Counted from the first letter of the stretch, positions 1 through 11,730 are shown. The stretch is 64,000 nucleotides of DNA from Panorpa germanica (GCA_963678705.1 OY783222.1:2480001-2544000), one strand, 5' to 3'. The notes: a model not told the origin generated them from the letters alone. Program-made: numbers and translations.

Positions 1-470
1 CAGTCAGACATATGACATATATCTTTTGTTTCATTATTTTAAATGTGTCACTTCATATATTGGGTAGTGGGTGTTGTTATACATGGTAGAAGTGTTGAAA
101 AGATCACATTTGTATTGTTGTTAGTTAGCAATTAGCGTAGAGTAAATATATATACTGTAACAGAGATGGCACATCTATAGCAAACGTGCACATATGAAAA
201 TTATGTCAACTGTAGTTCGATAGACATAAAGGTTCACCTTCCCTGTGCTACACAGCTTGTATGTAAATATTTTCTGAAAATATTTTATAAAATGAACATT
301 AATTAATATTTTAATTAGTAGATTTCATAATGTTATAGATGGTATTACTTGTTTTATATTATTTTATTAAATAAACATATGGGCGATTTATTTACAGTAC
401 CGGATTAGGTTTTGATGGTGCTCTGCACTTAGCAGAAGACAGGGCCCTTGTTCTATCAGACAAATCAACA
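1..470. other. AT-rich non-coding stretch
   Basis: No ORF, splice pair or repeat that I can support. Ordinary AT-rich intergenic or intronic DNA. Confidence 0.6.
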
Positions 471-595
471 TTGTTAATATTCCCTAACATATAAGAAGTT
501 ATGAAACAATAATTGAACATTTAAGGTTCTGTAATCCGCTTTATCAATATATGGTACACTTTTATAGAAATTAAAACATGGGACACGAGCCCATT
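471..595 (-). repeat. MITE family A, end fragment
   Basis: About 125 bp that match one end of the longer family A elements, in inverse orientation to the copy at 41,668. It ends in ACACGAGCCCATT, a slightly diverged form of the family terminal repeat. It starts at nearly the same internal point as the fragment at 52,147. Confidence 0.7.
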
Positions 596-1326
596 CAAGT
601 ATAACTCTATAAACATATTGACAAGGTCGTTTAAATGTTCTTCTAGCCATCTATTATGATTTTAATGCATATTTTCTCCAGCAAACAATCCTTTTATCCA
701 ATGTTAAACTTGCAATCAATCTTTCTACAGGTCTTTGTTTGTTTTTTCTCTTTTAAATAAAATATGTTTTCCTTGCATTGTAGTCATGCATTTGAATATA
801 TTTGTTAGAGCTAAGTATCAAAGCATTTCATATTCCATTTGAATAAAACATCATGTTTAAGAGAATAATAAAACAGACAATATAATATTCCAAGATCATC
901 ATGTGTGGTTCTTAGGGATGATGGAAGGGGGGTGGCTTTTTAGTCTGCTTTGTTATGGTATTCAATAAAACAGAGATGGAAAACATTTTGGAAAGACAGC
1001 GTTACAATTTCAATGAATGTCAATATATTGTGATGTTCAAATTTAATTAATTAACACTTCTTTATTGTTACCTAACTTATTATCCGGTTTTATTGGGAAC
1101 TGGCATGTGTTTAACGTCCCCGATGTACTCGCGATGAATTATCGTTTAATTAAAAATATAATAGTGTTGTACCCAAAAGATTCCAGTTGAACATGAACAA
1201 TTTTAGGATAATATAAAGTTATAAACAAAAGTTACCGTTCGACAATATTTTTACATTTTCTTATTCATTCATCATTTTAAAACATTTATTATCATTTTAC
1301 ATTTACAAATGGTTTCATGCAAGATT
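596..1326. other. AT-rich non-coding stretch
   Basis: I see no coding exon or recognisable element here. It ends at the target duplication of the non-LTR insertion that follows. Confidence 0.55.
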
Positions 1327-1339
1327 ATATAATGATACA

Positions 1340-1487
1340 GGAGGACGAAACACTGGAGCACATTAAGTTTGATTGTAAGGAAAAAGTTGTGAGCGAAATG
1401 AATATTGGCCAGCTATTAAAGGGAGGCAGTGAAGAAAAGAGATGGATGGCGGAAATAGAAAAAAGGAAAGAAAAAACAAGACAATAA
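1340..1487 (+). pseudogene. ORF2 C-terminal remnant of non-LTR element
   Basis: About 48 codons in frame, matching the last residues of the reverse-transcriptase ORF at 46,428-47,924. The second half of the CCHC-type knuckle and the GGSE.KRWMAEI tail are recognisable. The start is lost through 5' truncation, so this is a dead fragment. Confidence 0.8.
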
Positions 1488-2082
1488 ATAAGCTCGTAGC
1501 TGTGTTGCATAAGGAACATGAAGAGAGAGGAACTACTAAAAGAGGCAGTGAAGGGAAGCAGGAGAAAGAAAGAAGTAGCGAGGAAACAGTTAAACTTCAG
1601 TCCAGAAAAATAGAGGATTTGCGGAAAGGAGATAAGGACAAGAGGTGGATGACGGAGATAGAGAGAATAATAAAATAGTAAAGGAAGAGAGTCAAGAAGA
1701 AATAGTAAAGATAGAGAGTCAAGAGTAAATAGTAAAGATAGAGTGTTTATGCCTGTAATAGACATAAGTGAAGAAGTGAAAACGAAGAGAGAAGGCAGGA
1801 AGGATAGTGAAAAGATAATAGAGGGTTTGTCGAGAGGAGACAAGGAAGGCAAGAGGTGATAGAAAGATACAGGCTATAAGAAAATAGAAGCAGGAAACGG
1901 TGTGAATAAAGGAGGAGTAGGGGACATGAAGAGAGAGGATCAAGAAAAGAAGAAACAGAAAGTACTATTCGAAGTAGTAATAGCCTAGAATAGTTTAAGT
2001 TTAGTTTTTTAACTTTGAATTTATATGAAATGCATTAAGAAATATAATAATGTAGATTGTAAAGCCGAAAGGCACACAATTA
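1340..2082 (+). mobile_element. 5'-truncated non-LTR retrotransposon copy
   Basis: This is a 3' fragment of the same non-LTR family as the element at 46,427-48,128. It begins inside the C-terminal zinc knuckle of ORF2 (reading EDETLEHIKFDC) and reads open to a TAA at 1,485-1,487. It ends in the shared 3' tail with TGTAGATTGTAAAGCCGAAA. A 13-bp direct repeat, ATATAATGATACA, flanks it at 1,327-1,339 and 2,083-2,095. That is the expected product of target-primed reverse transcription with 5' truncation. The 3' non-coding part is about 595 bp, against about 204 bp in the sister copy. It contains rearranged extra copies of the ORF tail (around 1,543 and 1,638) and repeats of a GAGAGTCAAGA unit. 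Confidence 0.9.
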
Positions 2083-2095
2083 ATATAATGATACA

Positions 2096-4245
2096 AATTA
2101 AGTTCATATATTAGTAAAATATTTTTAATGATTCTTGCAACTTCGATGAATAATAAATATTATTATTTCATTGATTCATCATCATTTGATTTATCGCAAA
2201 GTTAGGTAAACAATATTACATTAAATAATACACGAATTTACGTTTTATGTTTAGCGAGATTCATTTATTTTGTTAAATTTGTTATACCTTTCACTTTTAT
2301 ATTTAAAAAATATATTTTATTTTGTACTTTTTTTAATGTACTTTTCTTCACTGCACCCCAGTTTCTCTGACTGTCATCAAAGGAAATTAAAACGTTTACA
2401 AACAAGGTTTAAGTACTCATACATTAGGTTGTCCACGACTACAATAAACTATATGAAATATATTCCATTTATGTTTAAAAATATTTAAATAAAACTCATA
2501 TAAATAAATGTTCGATTGTTATCTTTTGAGCTTTCATTCAACTAAATGCTAATTCTTTTTATTGAAAGTAATACTTTATGGAGATAGACAGTTTGTGTCT
2601 ATACTGGGCCTGTCCTTTATGTTCGAACTGTCAGACAAGACTCTCAAAGTGCTGACTTCTTTTCATATGGTACGTTCGAGATAGAAGAGAGATGCGGGAC
2701 GTCATAAACGGGACATTATTGTAAATATATGTTCTATATATAGAAAAGTCTTTCATTCTATTTGCAGGAGCTTTAAAAGCTTATTTGCAATAGAAGCTTT
2801 TGAATTTTATAATAATAATAAAAGTCAGTTATTCAACATGTAAACAAAATGCATATAGTTATAGAAGCAAACAAATTAACTTAATGTTAATCTTCTATAG
2901 GTCAAAAGGAACAATAGCACATTGTATTATGAAAAGTGTCACGGTTTTAAGATATCGGTGTTTACTGAGTTTTTCAATAACAGAAATTTTAATTTTTTCT
3001 AGTTATTTAAATATTTTTTTTTCACGTTTGTTTAGCTTCGTAATTAATCACTATGTCGTATGTTTAATGTTATACCATAACCAATATTTGACGATTAAAT
3101 TTAAAAACAAAATTTAACAAATTCAGAATTCTACATTTACAATTGCTATAAATATTTTAATATAGTTCAACAATGAGATTTTGTACCGTAAACGGCTTTC
3201 ATATTTTACAAGCCTCAAAAATAATCTACAATACATTTTTGTATAAAACAAAATTAATTTTTTTGTTTTTATTATTTTAAACAACTTTTTAAATATGAAT
3301 TTGACATCTCATCCCACTCTTCCTGCTATTCCCGGTACCCTTAAGCTAAATCCGTTTCCAGGATGCATCTCAATAGACAATTAAACCACACTCCAATCTC
3401 AATCCCACTTCTGATGCTCTATTTTATATAAAATAGAATATCTTTTATTAGCACAACAATGAATTTTGATTGCTTAACTTTTTATTATTTTCTGTTAACT
3501 ACAAATTGCTGTTACAACTGTAAATTAAATTGTTAATGGAACTATAATTATAAACTTTGTTTTTACATGTAAAGTTATTTGAAGTTAAAAAAACAGGGTG
3601 CACTTAAAATTACGTTTTAAGGAACAATTAGACGTAAGTAACTTAGTGTAAAGAAAGGATTAAGTAAAGATTATTACTGTGCATAGTTGCTGAAAGTAGT
3701 TGCGCTTACGGGAAACATAATGATGTGAATTAAATAATTGGGAGAAAGGAAAAGTTGAAAAGTTTAAACTATAAAACTATTTTTTTGTGCAACTATCTTT
3801 CAAATCTTTTCCACGATCTTATGACTTCAAATATTCTTTCTTCTACTATAGTCGCATCATACTCGTTGTATAAAATGTGTTTTATTTGGTGGAATCGAGG
3901 CCATAGTCACAGATTGTCTGCTTATGCTTCATACTCTACTGGTTTGCCCTGGTCTGGGTCCTTAGTCTTATAAAACATTTCCTTGATTCAAAGATACAAA
4001 TGTTTTGGCTCCCGATATAAATTGTGTATTAAAACGAGGCCAGAATAACGCCACGCCAAGCCGCTGAGAAAAATAATAAAAGAAAAGAGACAACACAACG
4101 AAAACCAGATTATATTAAAATCTAAATGAAAATACCACTGCGTTTTATTTCATTTTTTTATATAATTTAAATTAAAATTTTCTTTGTTTTTAAATTGATA
4201 TAACCGTTAATATACATCGTAACACTTTGTCAGTTAAAGAGATAT
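2096..4245. other. AT-rich stretch without a gene
   Basis: Only short, low-complexity frames occur (for example around 2,270-2,490 and 2,800-3,117). Their composition is that of AT-rich noise, rich in I, F, Y, N and K. I see no element boundaries or splice pairs that I would defend. Confidence 0.5.
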
Positions 4246-4529
4246 ATCGAGAACAATAAAATTTCAATATTATGTCTGCCGTAACAGGGTTAACTTGATT
4301 ATTTACCACATTACCATAGCACTGACCTATTCAACAAATAACTGACGTATAATATGCATTTCACGTCATACAAATGGCCGACCATCTCTAGCGCTTAAAC
4401 TACAATTCAAATTTTTAATTGGTATATCTCCGTCAACATTTAGATATTTAATAAAATAGACACGCCAATACACATTTATTAACATCAATTTTCAAATCAA
4501 CCCCTAAAAAATGAGGATACAAGCGCATT
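4246..4529 (+). repeat. MITE family A, 3' half fragment
   Basis: This matches the second half of the family A element at 41,668-42,258, from the ACAATAAAATTTCAAT block to the terminal repeat, here GAGGATACAAGCGCATT. The first half is missing. Confidence 0.8.
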
Positions 4530-5514
4530 ACAATATATTATTGCAGATAATTGATTGGAATCCTTACTAGCATACCTTAATTCCTTAACACCTTTTTCCA
4601 GCTGATCCAAATAAACATTGAAAACTAAATTAACCAACAAAATGATTGTAAACATCAATACTACAAAATTAACATTAAAAATCTTTGAGCTTCAACAATA
4701 AAATCACATTTATTTGTATTTCTATGTCAAAAAAATCTTCTTTAGTATTAATATTATTTTATTATTACACGTTTTATAATAAAATAGTATCTGCTTGTAA
4801 AGTAAAATAAAGTTATAAAATGAAAAATCAGTAAATTCAATTAATAACAAAGTTGCTTAATACCTAATTAAATTATTAAAATAATATTATAATAAAAACA
4901 TTATTAGAATAAATTCAAAAATAATTCGTTATAAATTGCTTTGATGTATTTAAAAATCAAAAATTATAATAAATAAATTGAAGTATAATTTAATATACTG
5001 CGTAGACCAATTTATAAAAAGTCCAGACTTTGTCTCATATCAACTTTTTTGTTATCTATCGGCTGAAATCTCTAGTGGTTCATTCGTCTCACAAATCACT
5101 GTATTCTATATATACTGTGTTACATATATGGTATGTATCGACTCTGTCAACATTTGGGTGTCGATAGATTGCTTTTTTGTACACAGTTTTTGTTCAAAAC
5201 TTTTTTTAAAAGTACTTCGAACCTGAACAATTCCATTGACAAATGATATTTTTGACAAAGTTTATCGTAAAAATGTTCACGAGGGTTTTTTTTAACACAG
5301 TCTTAGCTGCAGGGGTACTATTTAACTATTTAGGGGTATTAACATTGATTAGGTTAAGGGGGGAGGGGTAAGGTTTTAGTTTATTTATATTAATTTATAA
5401 CATATTAAGTTTATTGTGTAAAAGTTTGAAGTTGAATGGAGTAAAACTGTCGGAGATATAGAGTTTTAAGTCTTCACCTGTCTGGTCTGCTTTCGTGTTA
5501 CTTTGAAACTTTTA
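4530..5514. other. AT-rich stretch without a gene
   Basis: No gene seen. A short G-rich patch lies at about 5,290-5,375. Confidence 0.5.
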
Positions 5515-5995
5515 AATTCAGAGTCGGTGCCCTCTCTAGCTCAAAATTTACTGGACCGATTCTTTTGAAATTTTGCACACTATTTCTTTACATAAATACC
5601 GAGGTAACGCTGTGGAGTTTTTTTTATTTATTAATTTTAACGTATTTTAAAATAACACAATTTCTGATTTTTTTCATGAAAAATCGATATTTTGACTTTA
5701 AAGTGCTGTAAAAAATTAAAAAATCAATAAAAATAGAAAAACTCGACAGCGTTACCTGCAGAAACTTATCAACTAATGAAATCATTTTGGTTGTTCGGTT
5801 TCAGACAATCTAGTGATGAGTTATGAGTGGCACCGCAACGTTACTTTTTTTTTTGACGTCTGCGGAGATTCGCTGTCAATGCCTCATTTCTTGATATTTA
5901 TTTATGAAAGTTTCACAAAGTGTTCTTCGAATGTCATTTCATCATGTAGTAATTATAGAAATAATTATATATTAATTGCGTCGTCATAAAACATG
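5515..5995 (+). repeat. Dispersed 480-bp repeat, copy 1
   Basis: Matches 50,137-50,600 over nearly the full length, from AGAGTCGGTGCCCTCTCTAG onward. It contains an internal inverted repeat (AGGTAACGCTGT against ACAGCGTTACCT), so a transcript could fold back. There is no coding capacity. The class is unknown; a non-autonomous transposon is most likely. Confidence 0.75.
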
Positions 5996-7338
5996 ATCGA
6001 AAATATGCTTCTTTTTATTGTTTTGATCTTATATCCACCCCCTTATAATATTTACTCGTAGATCATCCTGATTAATTTAACAGCAGTATACACCGAACCG
6101 TATATATCTCTCTACGGTAGAAGGAGAACAATTGTATACAACAAGGACATTTACTCGTATAAATGCGTTACTGTCAACATTTCTACGATACTTGGTTCAG
6201 ATACGAGTTCCAAATGAAGACATTAACTTACATATGAATAGATCTTTCTCTGAAGACATAAAGTAACCACTATCTTCAATGACACGAACATTTTATGGTC
6301 CCCTTGATGATCCTAGCTACGTGAAATCGTTAGAAGTCCATTGTATGAGCACGCGGGTCATATGTTACAGAAACTAGGATGCAGGTTGAATTTCAAAGCA
6401 ATCTCTTTGGTTACAGATTCTGTTTGGACAGTACTTGCACCTTGCACTTTGATGGATCAGTCCTTTGATAGGATTTATCTTGATGTTGACAGACTAAATC
6501 TAAGATAGATAGGATGAAATAATCATTCCCATATATATATACTCTCTGCCAATGTGACGTCACTCTTTTTGATGTAATTTCATGCATTCATAATTTATGT
6601 TATTGTTGCTGCGTGTTGATCAGGCGTTAAATTATATTAACTAGTATGTATAGGCATATAGCTATATGTAGGCAGTTTAGCGGGCTTTCATTTGAATATT
6701 ATTTGTGGTTGTCGTATATATATAGTTGTACTCATATATCCACCAAATACAAATACATACATATCCATATGTAACCATAAAATAACATTTATTGAAATCC
6801 AATTATTTCCATATTCAATATTTTCCTTTCGCTTTTCTCTGTTTGTTCTGATGGTCTCCCTATTTTCTGTGTTTACGCTTAATTTTATTTTCAAATTTAA
6901 CTGTGATTTGTTTACCCATTCCTGTTTTCTTAAAGGTTTTATGCAAACATTCAAATATGAAAAGCATGGGCAAAGTTTAATATTTGCACAAATAACAACA
7001 AACGAAAAGATGACGTCATATGGCTAGTATTAATCAATATTATTAAAAGTAAAGTTTCAATTGTGTGTCGGTAATACTTAAGGAAAATTGAGTGTGATTG
7101 GAACGCTCATAATATTGTTCAAAACAGCGCTTGGTGTGGTCCATCGGCTTATGTGTAACCTGTCACTTATCAAGATTTATGTAAACCACACGTCATTACG
7201 CTCAAAATTTATTTTCACTAATTAATAACACGACTTTAGTATTTAAAGTTTTCGTATTCAATATTCTACCGTTAGTTAAGTCACACTCTGAAGGAATGGT
7301 TCTCAAAGTTGTTCGCTGTTTGAAGCAAAAGCGTGATA
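5996..7338. other. AT-rich stretch without a gene
   Basis: A 111-codon frame at 6,692-7,027 is open, with an opposing frame over part of it. Both have AT-noise composition and no recognisable domain, so I do not call a gene. Confidence 0.45.
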
Positions 7339-7340
7339 TA

Positions 7341-7407
7341 GTTCAAATTACAAAAGAACGTTAAAAATTGATATGGTACAACAGTCTCGAACTCTCGTAG
7401 TTTGAAC
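7341..7407 (+). repeat. MITE family B, 67-bp minimal derivative
   Basis: Starts GTTCAAATTAC and ends GTAGTTTGAAC, with TA on each side (7,339-7,340 and 7,408-7,409). It holds the two family B ends and almost no interior, so it is an internally deleted copy of the 210-bp elements at 8,787, 13,426 and 35,455. Confidence 0.7.
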
Positions 7408-7769
7408 TATATGAACTGATAAAACGTAATCTCCGTAGGTAGGTACTATACTAAATTGACTAAAAATATAATAATACCTATAAAAATATCAATTATGAAA
7501 ATATATTTAATGGAAAATTATGTATTAAATAATATTAAATCTTTAATAAGAAAACTCATTCGTGAGAAGGTTAGCAATGGATTTAGAAATGGTTAAAACT
7601 TGAAAGTACATTGGTCAACAAGGACAAGACCTACACGAGAAGGAGAATTAATATATTTGGAAGTTTAAAGTAGGTTAACTTTAGTTTTATATTAGTTAAA
7701 TTTAAGGAATATTACGCCTAAAGAAAAAAACGTTAAATAAAATGAAATAATGAAAAATACAAGAGGATT

Positions 7770-8168
7770 TGGGAGAGAGAGATACCGAAATTTATACGAG
7801 AAAAAGAGACAAATGGAGGAAATGGACAGAGGAAGAGGAAAATAGAGAGAAATGAATGTGCAATTTGTGCTGAAGAGAGATAGAAACGCTGGATCACATT
7901 AGGTATTTATATGAGAAAAGAGTAAAAGAGTAGCGGAGATAGAAAGAAGGAAAGGCAAAGTAGAAACAGGAGGGAGAATAGCAGAAAGACAGCAGAAGTA
8001 GGGGTTTTAATTTATTTGTTTTGTTTTGTATTTTTCTTTTTTCTTTTGGAAAGAGTGAGAATAGGATCACAAAATGTAATTCATCATAATGATATGTAAT
8101 TTAATGATTTAATGGCGAAAGAATGTAGTGCATAACACCAAAAACATTTAATAATAATAAATAAATAA
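7770..8168 (+). pseudogene. Decayed non-LTR retrotransposon 3' end
   Basis: A purine-rich stretch whose translation, in two frames, restores the pattern of the non-LTR ORF2 tail. NECAICAEE is followed, after a frameshift near 7,888, by ETLDHIR. This is the same C-x2-C...H zinc-knuckle layout as in the intact ORF at 46.4 kb, but from a different subfamily. Several stops follow. The 3' end runs into AATAATAATAAATAAATAAA (about 8,149-8,168), a plausible simple-repeat tail. I did not find a target duplication. Confidence 0.6.
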
Positions 8169-8786
8169 ATACAATGTACAGCATATGGATTTTAAAGAAC
8201 TAGATGTGCAATAATAATTTTCTCATGAAAATGTACGCGTTACATGAATTCGCACTATTTAAACTCGCATTGTTGAGAGGATTCACACTCAACTCTAGTT
8301 CATAACTTTCGGAATACTTGTTAAGAACCTCTGGTATGTACATATGTATACCAATACAGCGAACGTACTTAAGAATTGCCTTAGTTAAAAATAGGACTAA
8401 TTAATTTACCATGTCACGAACTGCGGGGTCAACGGGAAAGAAAAGAGAAGGAGAGAACATAGAACGAGCATTAAAATGAAAACATTACCTCCCCATGCTT
8501 ATGCTCATGCTCATGTTGGATTAAATATGAACAAATTGTTTTTATTAAAACGATAAGTTGATATAATCTTAGTGTTAATGGATTGTTTTACTCGTAGCAC
8601 TATTATAATTTGAGGTTATTTATTTATAGTCATAGCTGGTACTTTGTAATTTATATTTTATGACGTGTGCTATGATTTATGTGCAAATGGATTATAAATA
8701 TGATATGCAAACCGACAAAAACATTACAAATAATTATACATTTTTGAATTTTATTAGCTAACTAATCGTGTCGAAGTGTGTATATA
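8169..8786. other. AT-rich stretch without a gene
   Basis: Nothing recognisable apart from a short CATGCTTATG/CTCATG tandem near 8,494-8,516. Confidence 0.5.
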
Positions 8787-8995
8787 ATCGAAATTGCGAA
8801 AGTTCGGCGGTGACTTATGCCTGAAAGAGGTTATAAGAGCCGCATAAATGGTGATACGAGGGTGAATTTTATCTTACTAGTTACAATATGCATTATAAAT
8901 AAATGTGTGAAAATGTTCTTTTCTATTGTATCGCAGATTTAAACAGCACAACCGATTTTAACCATGAGTCGCCGGCGAACTCTCGTAACTTTAAC
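8787..8995 (+). repeat. MITE family B, full-length copy (209 bp)
   Basis: Terminal inverted repeats of about 35 bp include AGTTCGGCGGTGACT on the left and GTCGCCGGCGAACTCT on the right. TA dinucleotides flank both ends (8,785-8,786 and 8,996-8,997). This suits a Tc1/mariner-type non-autonomous element. No ORF. Confidence 0.8.
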
Positions 8996-8997
8996 TA

Positions 8998-9579
8998 TAT
9001 TTATCATATATTTCTCACAGTTCATCTACTACATTAATTTTTATTATTTAGTTGCAAGAGTAGTATTGCATAAGGTTATATGAGCTTTAAATGAGTCGTT
9101 TTTTGCATATGTTTTTTAATTTATTTAACTTAAAAATTTCCATTGATAAAAGTCTTATCACCGATAACTTTTTACTATATTGGCAGTATGTATGGTGTCG
9201 TGGATGTTATCAATCATAAGTTGATAACATCTAAACATAGAAAATATATCTATTTCGTGGATCAAAGTCAAACTGAGTCATCTATATTTGTTCTATATTT
9301 ATTTATTAAGCTTTGGCTTATTCAGCCTTCTTGCTATTTTAAAATACATTTGTTCTAGAAATATGGAAACCTTAAACTTTTAAAACTGGATAGTAAATTA
9401 TCCTTTATTACTAGAAAACGTGCCTTTGGGCCAGTCCTACCGGTCAAAATATTGACTGTATACAACTGTTTTCGGCGAAAGGCAATTGTGAGTGGATATA
9501 ATTGGTTTTTAGAGACCCGACCCTGATTTTGCAAATACATTTCTACATGGATTACTAAAATATTTACAAATCTATAAAT
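8998..9579. other. AT-rich stretch next to LTR element
   Basis: Contains a 71-codon AT-noise frame only. Ends at the left target duplication of the BEL/Pao insertion (AGTGT, 9,580-9,584). Confidence 0.5.
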
Positions 9580-9584
9580 AGTGT

Positions 9585-9892
9585 TGTACGAAATAAAACC
9601 ATGCGAGTATTTGTAGATTGAATAATTATTCAATTGTTTAATGATAAAATAATTTTACACTTTTTAATTACTTTGAACCAACATTCTTATAATAACAAGA
9701 TGGTTGGGAATTATGATCTTGACAGTGTAGAAGCCCAAAACACAACTGACCTGATTGCCATACGGCCGTGTCGTACACAGCAGTCATCGTATTGCTGTCA
9801 TGCGCATTACTTCTATTAGAGACAACAATGTATTATAATGTTGGAATGCCAACAGAGACATCTTATGTTCTGTGCTAATTTTGTACTGAACA
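9585..9892 (-). repeat. BEL/Pao 3' LTR
   Basis: 308 bp, starting TG and ending CA. On the coding strand it carries a TCAGTT initiator-like site (9,744-9,749) and an ATTAAA signal near the U3-R-U5 end. Short frames in it are chance. It matches the 5' LTR base for base as far as I can read. Confidence 0.92.
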
Positions 9893-10047
9893 TAAATTGC
9901 CAGCCAGCAGAAGTAGATAAGCTCACAACCAATATCAAATTATACAATGTTACATAAAATTATTATAAACCAATTTACAAAAAATAATGTGAACTTCTTA
10001 AAACTATTATAAACAAAATTACACAAAATAACATAAACTTCTTAACT

Positions 10048-11730
10048 CTATGGTAGTCTACATAATTTTGTGAAAATAATATAAAACAAATTAATTACTA
10101 TCCTAAATATAACAGAAACCATAATTATCAATGTAGCATACATTATCATTTGCATAATGTACACAACAATCATCAACTCAATAGTTACAATGTTATTGAA
10201 ACAATTATCTTTTAACAATTCCAACAGTACAGATGTTTGTTTTACATCAATGTTGTAAACATTGCAATTAATATCTGATGGAAGTATTGTATTTGAATCA
10301 AAAATTTTATTTGTTGCTTGTTTGATTCGCACCAGCAACACTGCGCTAATAATCTCAAGCTGGGGTATTGTAAGTACCTTACTTGATGGAGCTACACTGG
10401 ACTTGTAGCAAATTAAATTTGTTTTTATTTTAATATTTATAAAAATAATATTGTGTTTTAAACCTAATGTCATAATACTGGTTGATCTGTTTAATAATGT
10501 TTTATAAACCTCCAATAATGAAGGATTGTGTCTAAATCTTTTTTCCAACACATTAAATCTTTGCGGGGCAACTGAGAAAGAATCCTCCAATTCTATTTTA
10601 TTTACTAGGCTGAGTAATGGCAAATCAACAGTTAAATTATTTTTAAGTGCTACTGAATTTTGAAAATTATGTTCAGCCTTTAAGTAATCCTCAGAAAACT
10701 TATCTGATTCCTCTGGGACTTTCTCAGTTGTCCAAGATTGTTCCATAACATTCTCAAGGTTAGTATATTCACAAATAGCAAGATTACATACAATATTATT
10801 ATGTGAATACTTATTTTGATTATACAATTTTCTTGGAACCACATTTCCTTTATTATTATTGTCATGTGACATATTTTTATAATCTAAACTATACTCAATT
10901 GCAATTGCACGTCTTTCTAAAAATGAAATAAATTCTGCCATAGTAGGCAGTTCTTCTAAATTTCTTTCCATGTGGAAAGTGCGGTTAGTAACGATATCTA
11001 ATTTTCTACTTAAGGCCGAGATTAAAATCATATCCCACTTGTCTACAGGCTCATCAAGATTTTTTAACGCTTGTAATTGCTGTTTTACTTGACATAAAAA
11101 AGCCCTTATATCGACTGCAGTACCTTTCTGCATGTTGGGAATATCAAGTATTATATTAATGTGATAAAAGATTAATCTCGCCTTATTTTCATACCGCGCT
11201 AACAATAAATCAATAGCCTCTTTGTATGAGCTGTTCACAAGCGGCAGATTTATAATTATTGAGAGAGCCTCATCAACGAGATACTTTCTCAAATAAAAAA
11301 GTCTTTGAACATCGGACAATGATGCATTATTGTGAACCACTGCTTGGAAGAGCTCATAAAAGGGCTTAAACCTGGTTATATCCTTGCCATCGAAGGTTGG
11401 AATTTCCACCGCTGGGAGCTTCAATGGAACTAATTCAGGCCTATTAACTTCTTTTAACTTATTGATGCTAGCATTTAATTTTGCAATAATGTTAAAATAC
11501 TTCTCTTCAACTTCTTCAATGTCTTCCTCATCTTGATCATCAATTTCTAAAATGCTGTACTGCGTGAGCTCGTACGATTGGAATGTAGTCATCATCTTTT
11601 CTTTTTTCACCTGCAGCACCTCCACTGTAGCGGAGTCGAGAGCCCTTGGGTCGCTGACGTAATTTTCCATCCGTGATATTGCACTTTTTGCAGCCGTCCG
11701 CGCCGATCTAAGCCTTTTCAATCCCTCCAT
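10048..11730 (-). CDS. Chimeric Gag-Pol ORF of the BEL/Pao derivative
   Basis: 560 codons, starting at ATG 11,730. Residues about 105-275 carry the BEL/Pao Gag domain (DUF1759): LPAVEIPTFDGKD, a helical middle, and the end motif FISFLERRAIAIE. Residues about 60-80 are acidic and probably coiled. From about 325 the sequence resembles the Pol linker between protease and reverse transcriptase (APQRFNVLEKRF, then a leucine-rich segment). At about 451-469, KVLTIPQLEIISAVLLVRI is the segment after the reverse transcriptase, at the start of the RNase H-like/A17-associated region. Gag zinc knuckles, the protease active site, the RT catalytic box and the whole integrase are absent, removed by at least two deletions, yet the frame stays open. 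The C-terminus (about 515-560) is hydrophobic and probably out of the original frame. Expected product: a Gag able to enter particles made by a complete relative. Confidence 0.88.
   Translation of the reverse strand: MEGLKRLRSARTAAKSAISRMENYVSDPRALDSATVEVLQVKKEKMMTTFQSYELTQYSILEIDDQDEEDIEEVEEKYFNIIAKLNASINKLKEVNRPELVPLKLPAVEIPTFDGKDITRFKPFYELFQAVVHNNASLSDVQRLFYLRKYLVDEALSIIINLPLVNSSYKEAIDLLLARYENKARLIFYHINIILDIPNMQKGTAVDIRAFLCQVKQQLQALKNLDEPVDKWDMILISALSRKLDIVTNRTFHMERNLEELPTMAEFISFLERRAIAIEYSLDYKNMSHDNNNKGNVVPRKLYNQNKYSHNNIVCNLAICEYTNLENVMEQSWTTEKVPEESDKFSEDYLKAEHNFQNSVALKNNLTVDLPLLSLVNKIELEDSFSVAPQRFNVLEKRFRHNPSLLEVYKTLLNRSTSIMTLGLKHNIIFINIKIKTNLICYKSSVAPSSKVLTIPQLEIISAVLLVRIKQATNKIFDSNTILPSDINCNVYNIDVKQTSVLLELLKDNCFNNIVTIELMIVVYIMQMIMYATLIIMVSVIFRIVINLFYIIFTKLCRLP

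Noticed and set aside
1325-1852. 175-codon minus frame rich in S, L and F
   Set aside because: Antisense of the purine-rich LINE tail, which makes long open but meaningless frames.
6692-7027. 111-codon plus frame
   Set aside because: AT-noise composition, no domain, no splice or promoter context, and an opposing frame of similar length.
9634-9819. 61-codon frame, repeated exactly at 12,448-12,633
   Set aside because: Both lie in the two BEL/Pao LTRs. Their identity reflects the LTRs, and they run antisense to the element.
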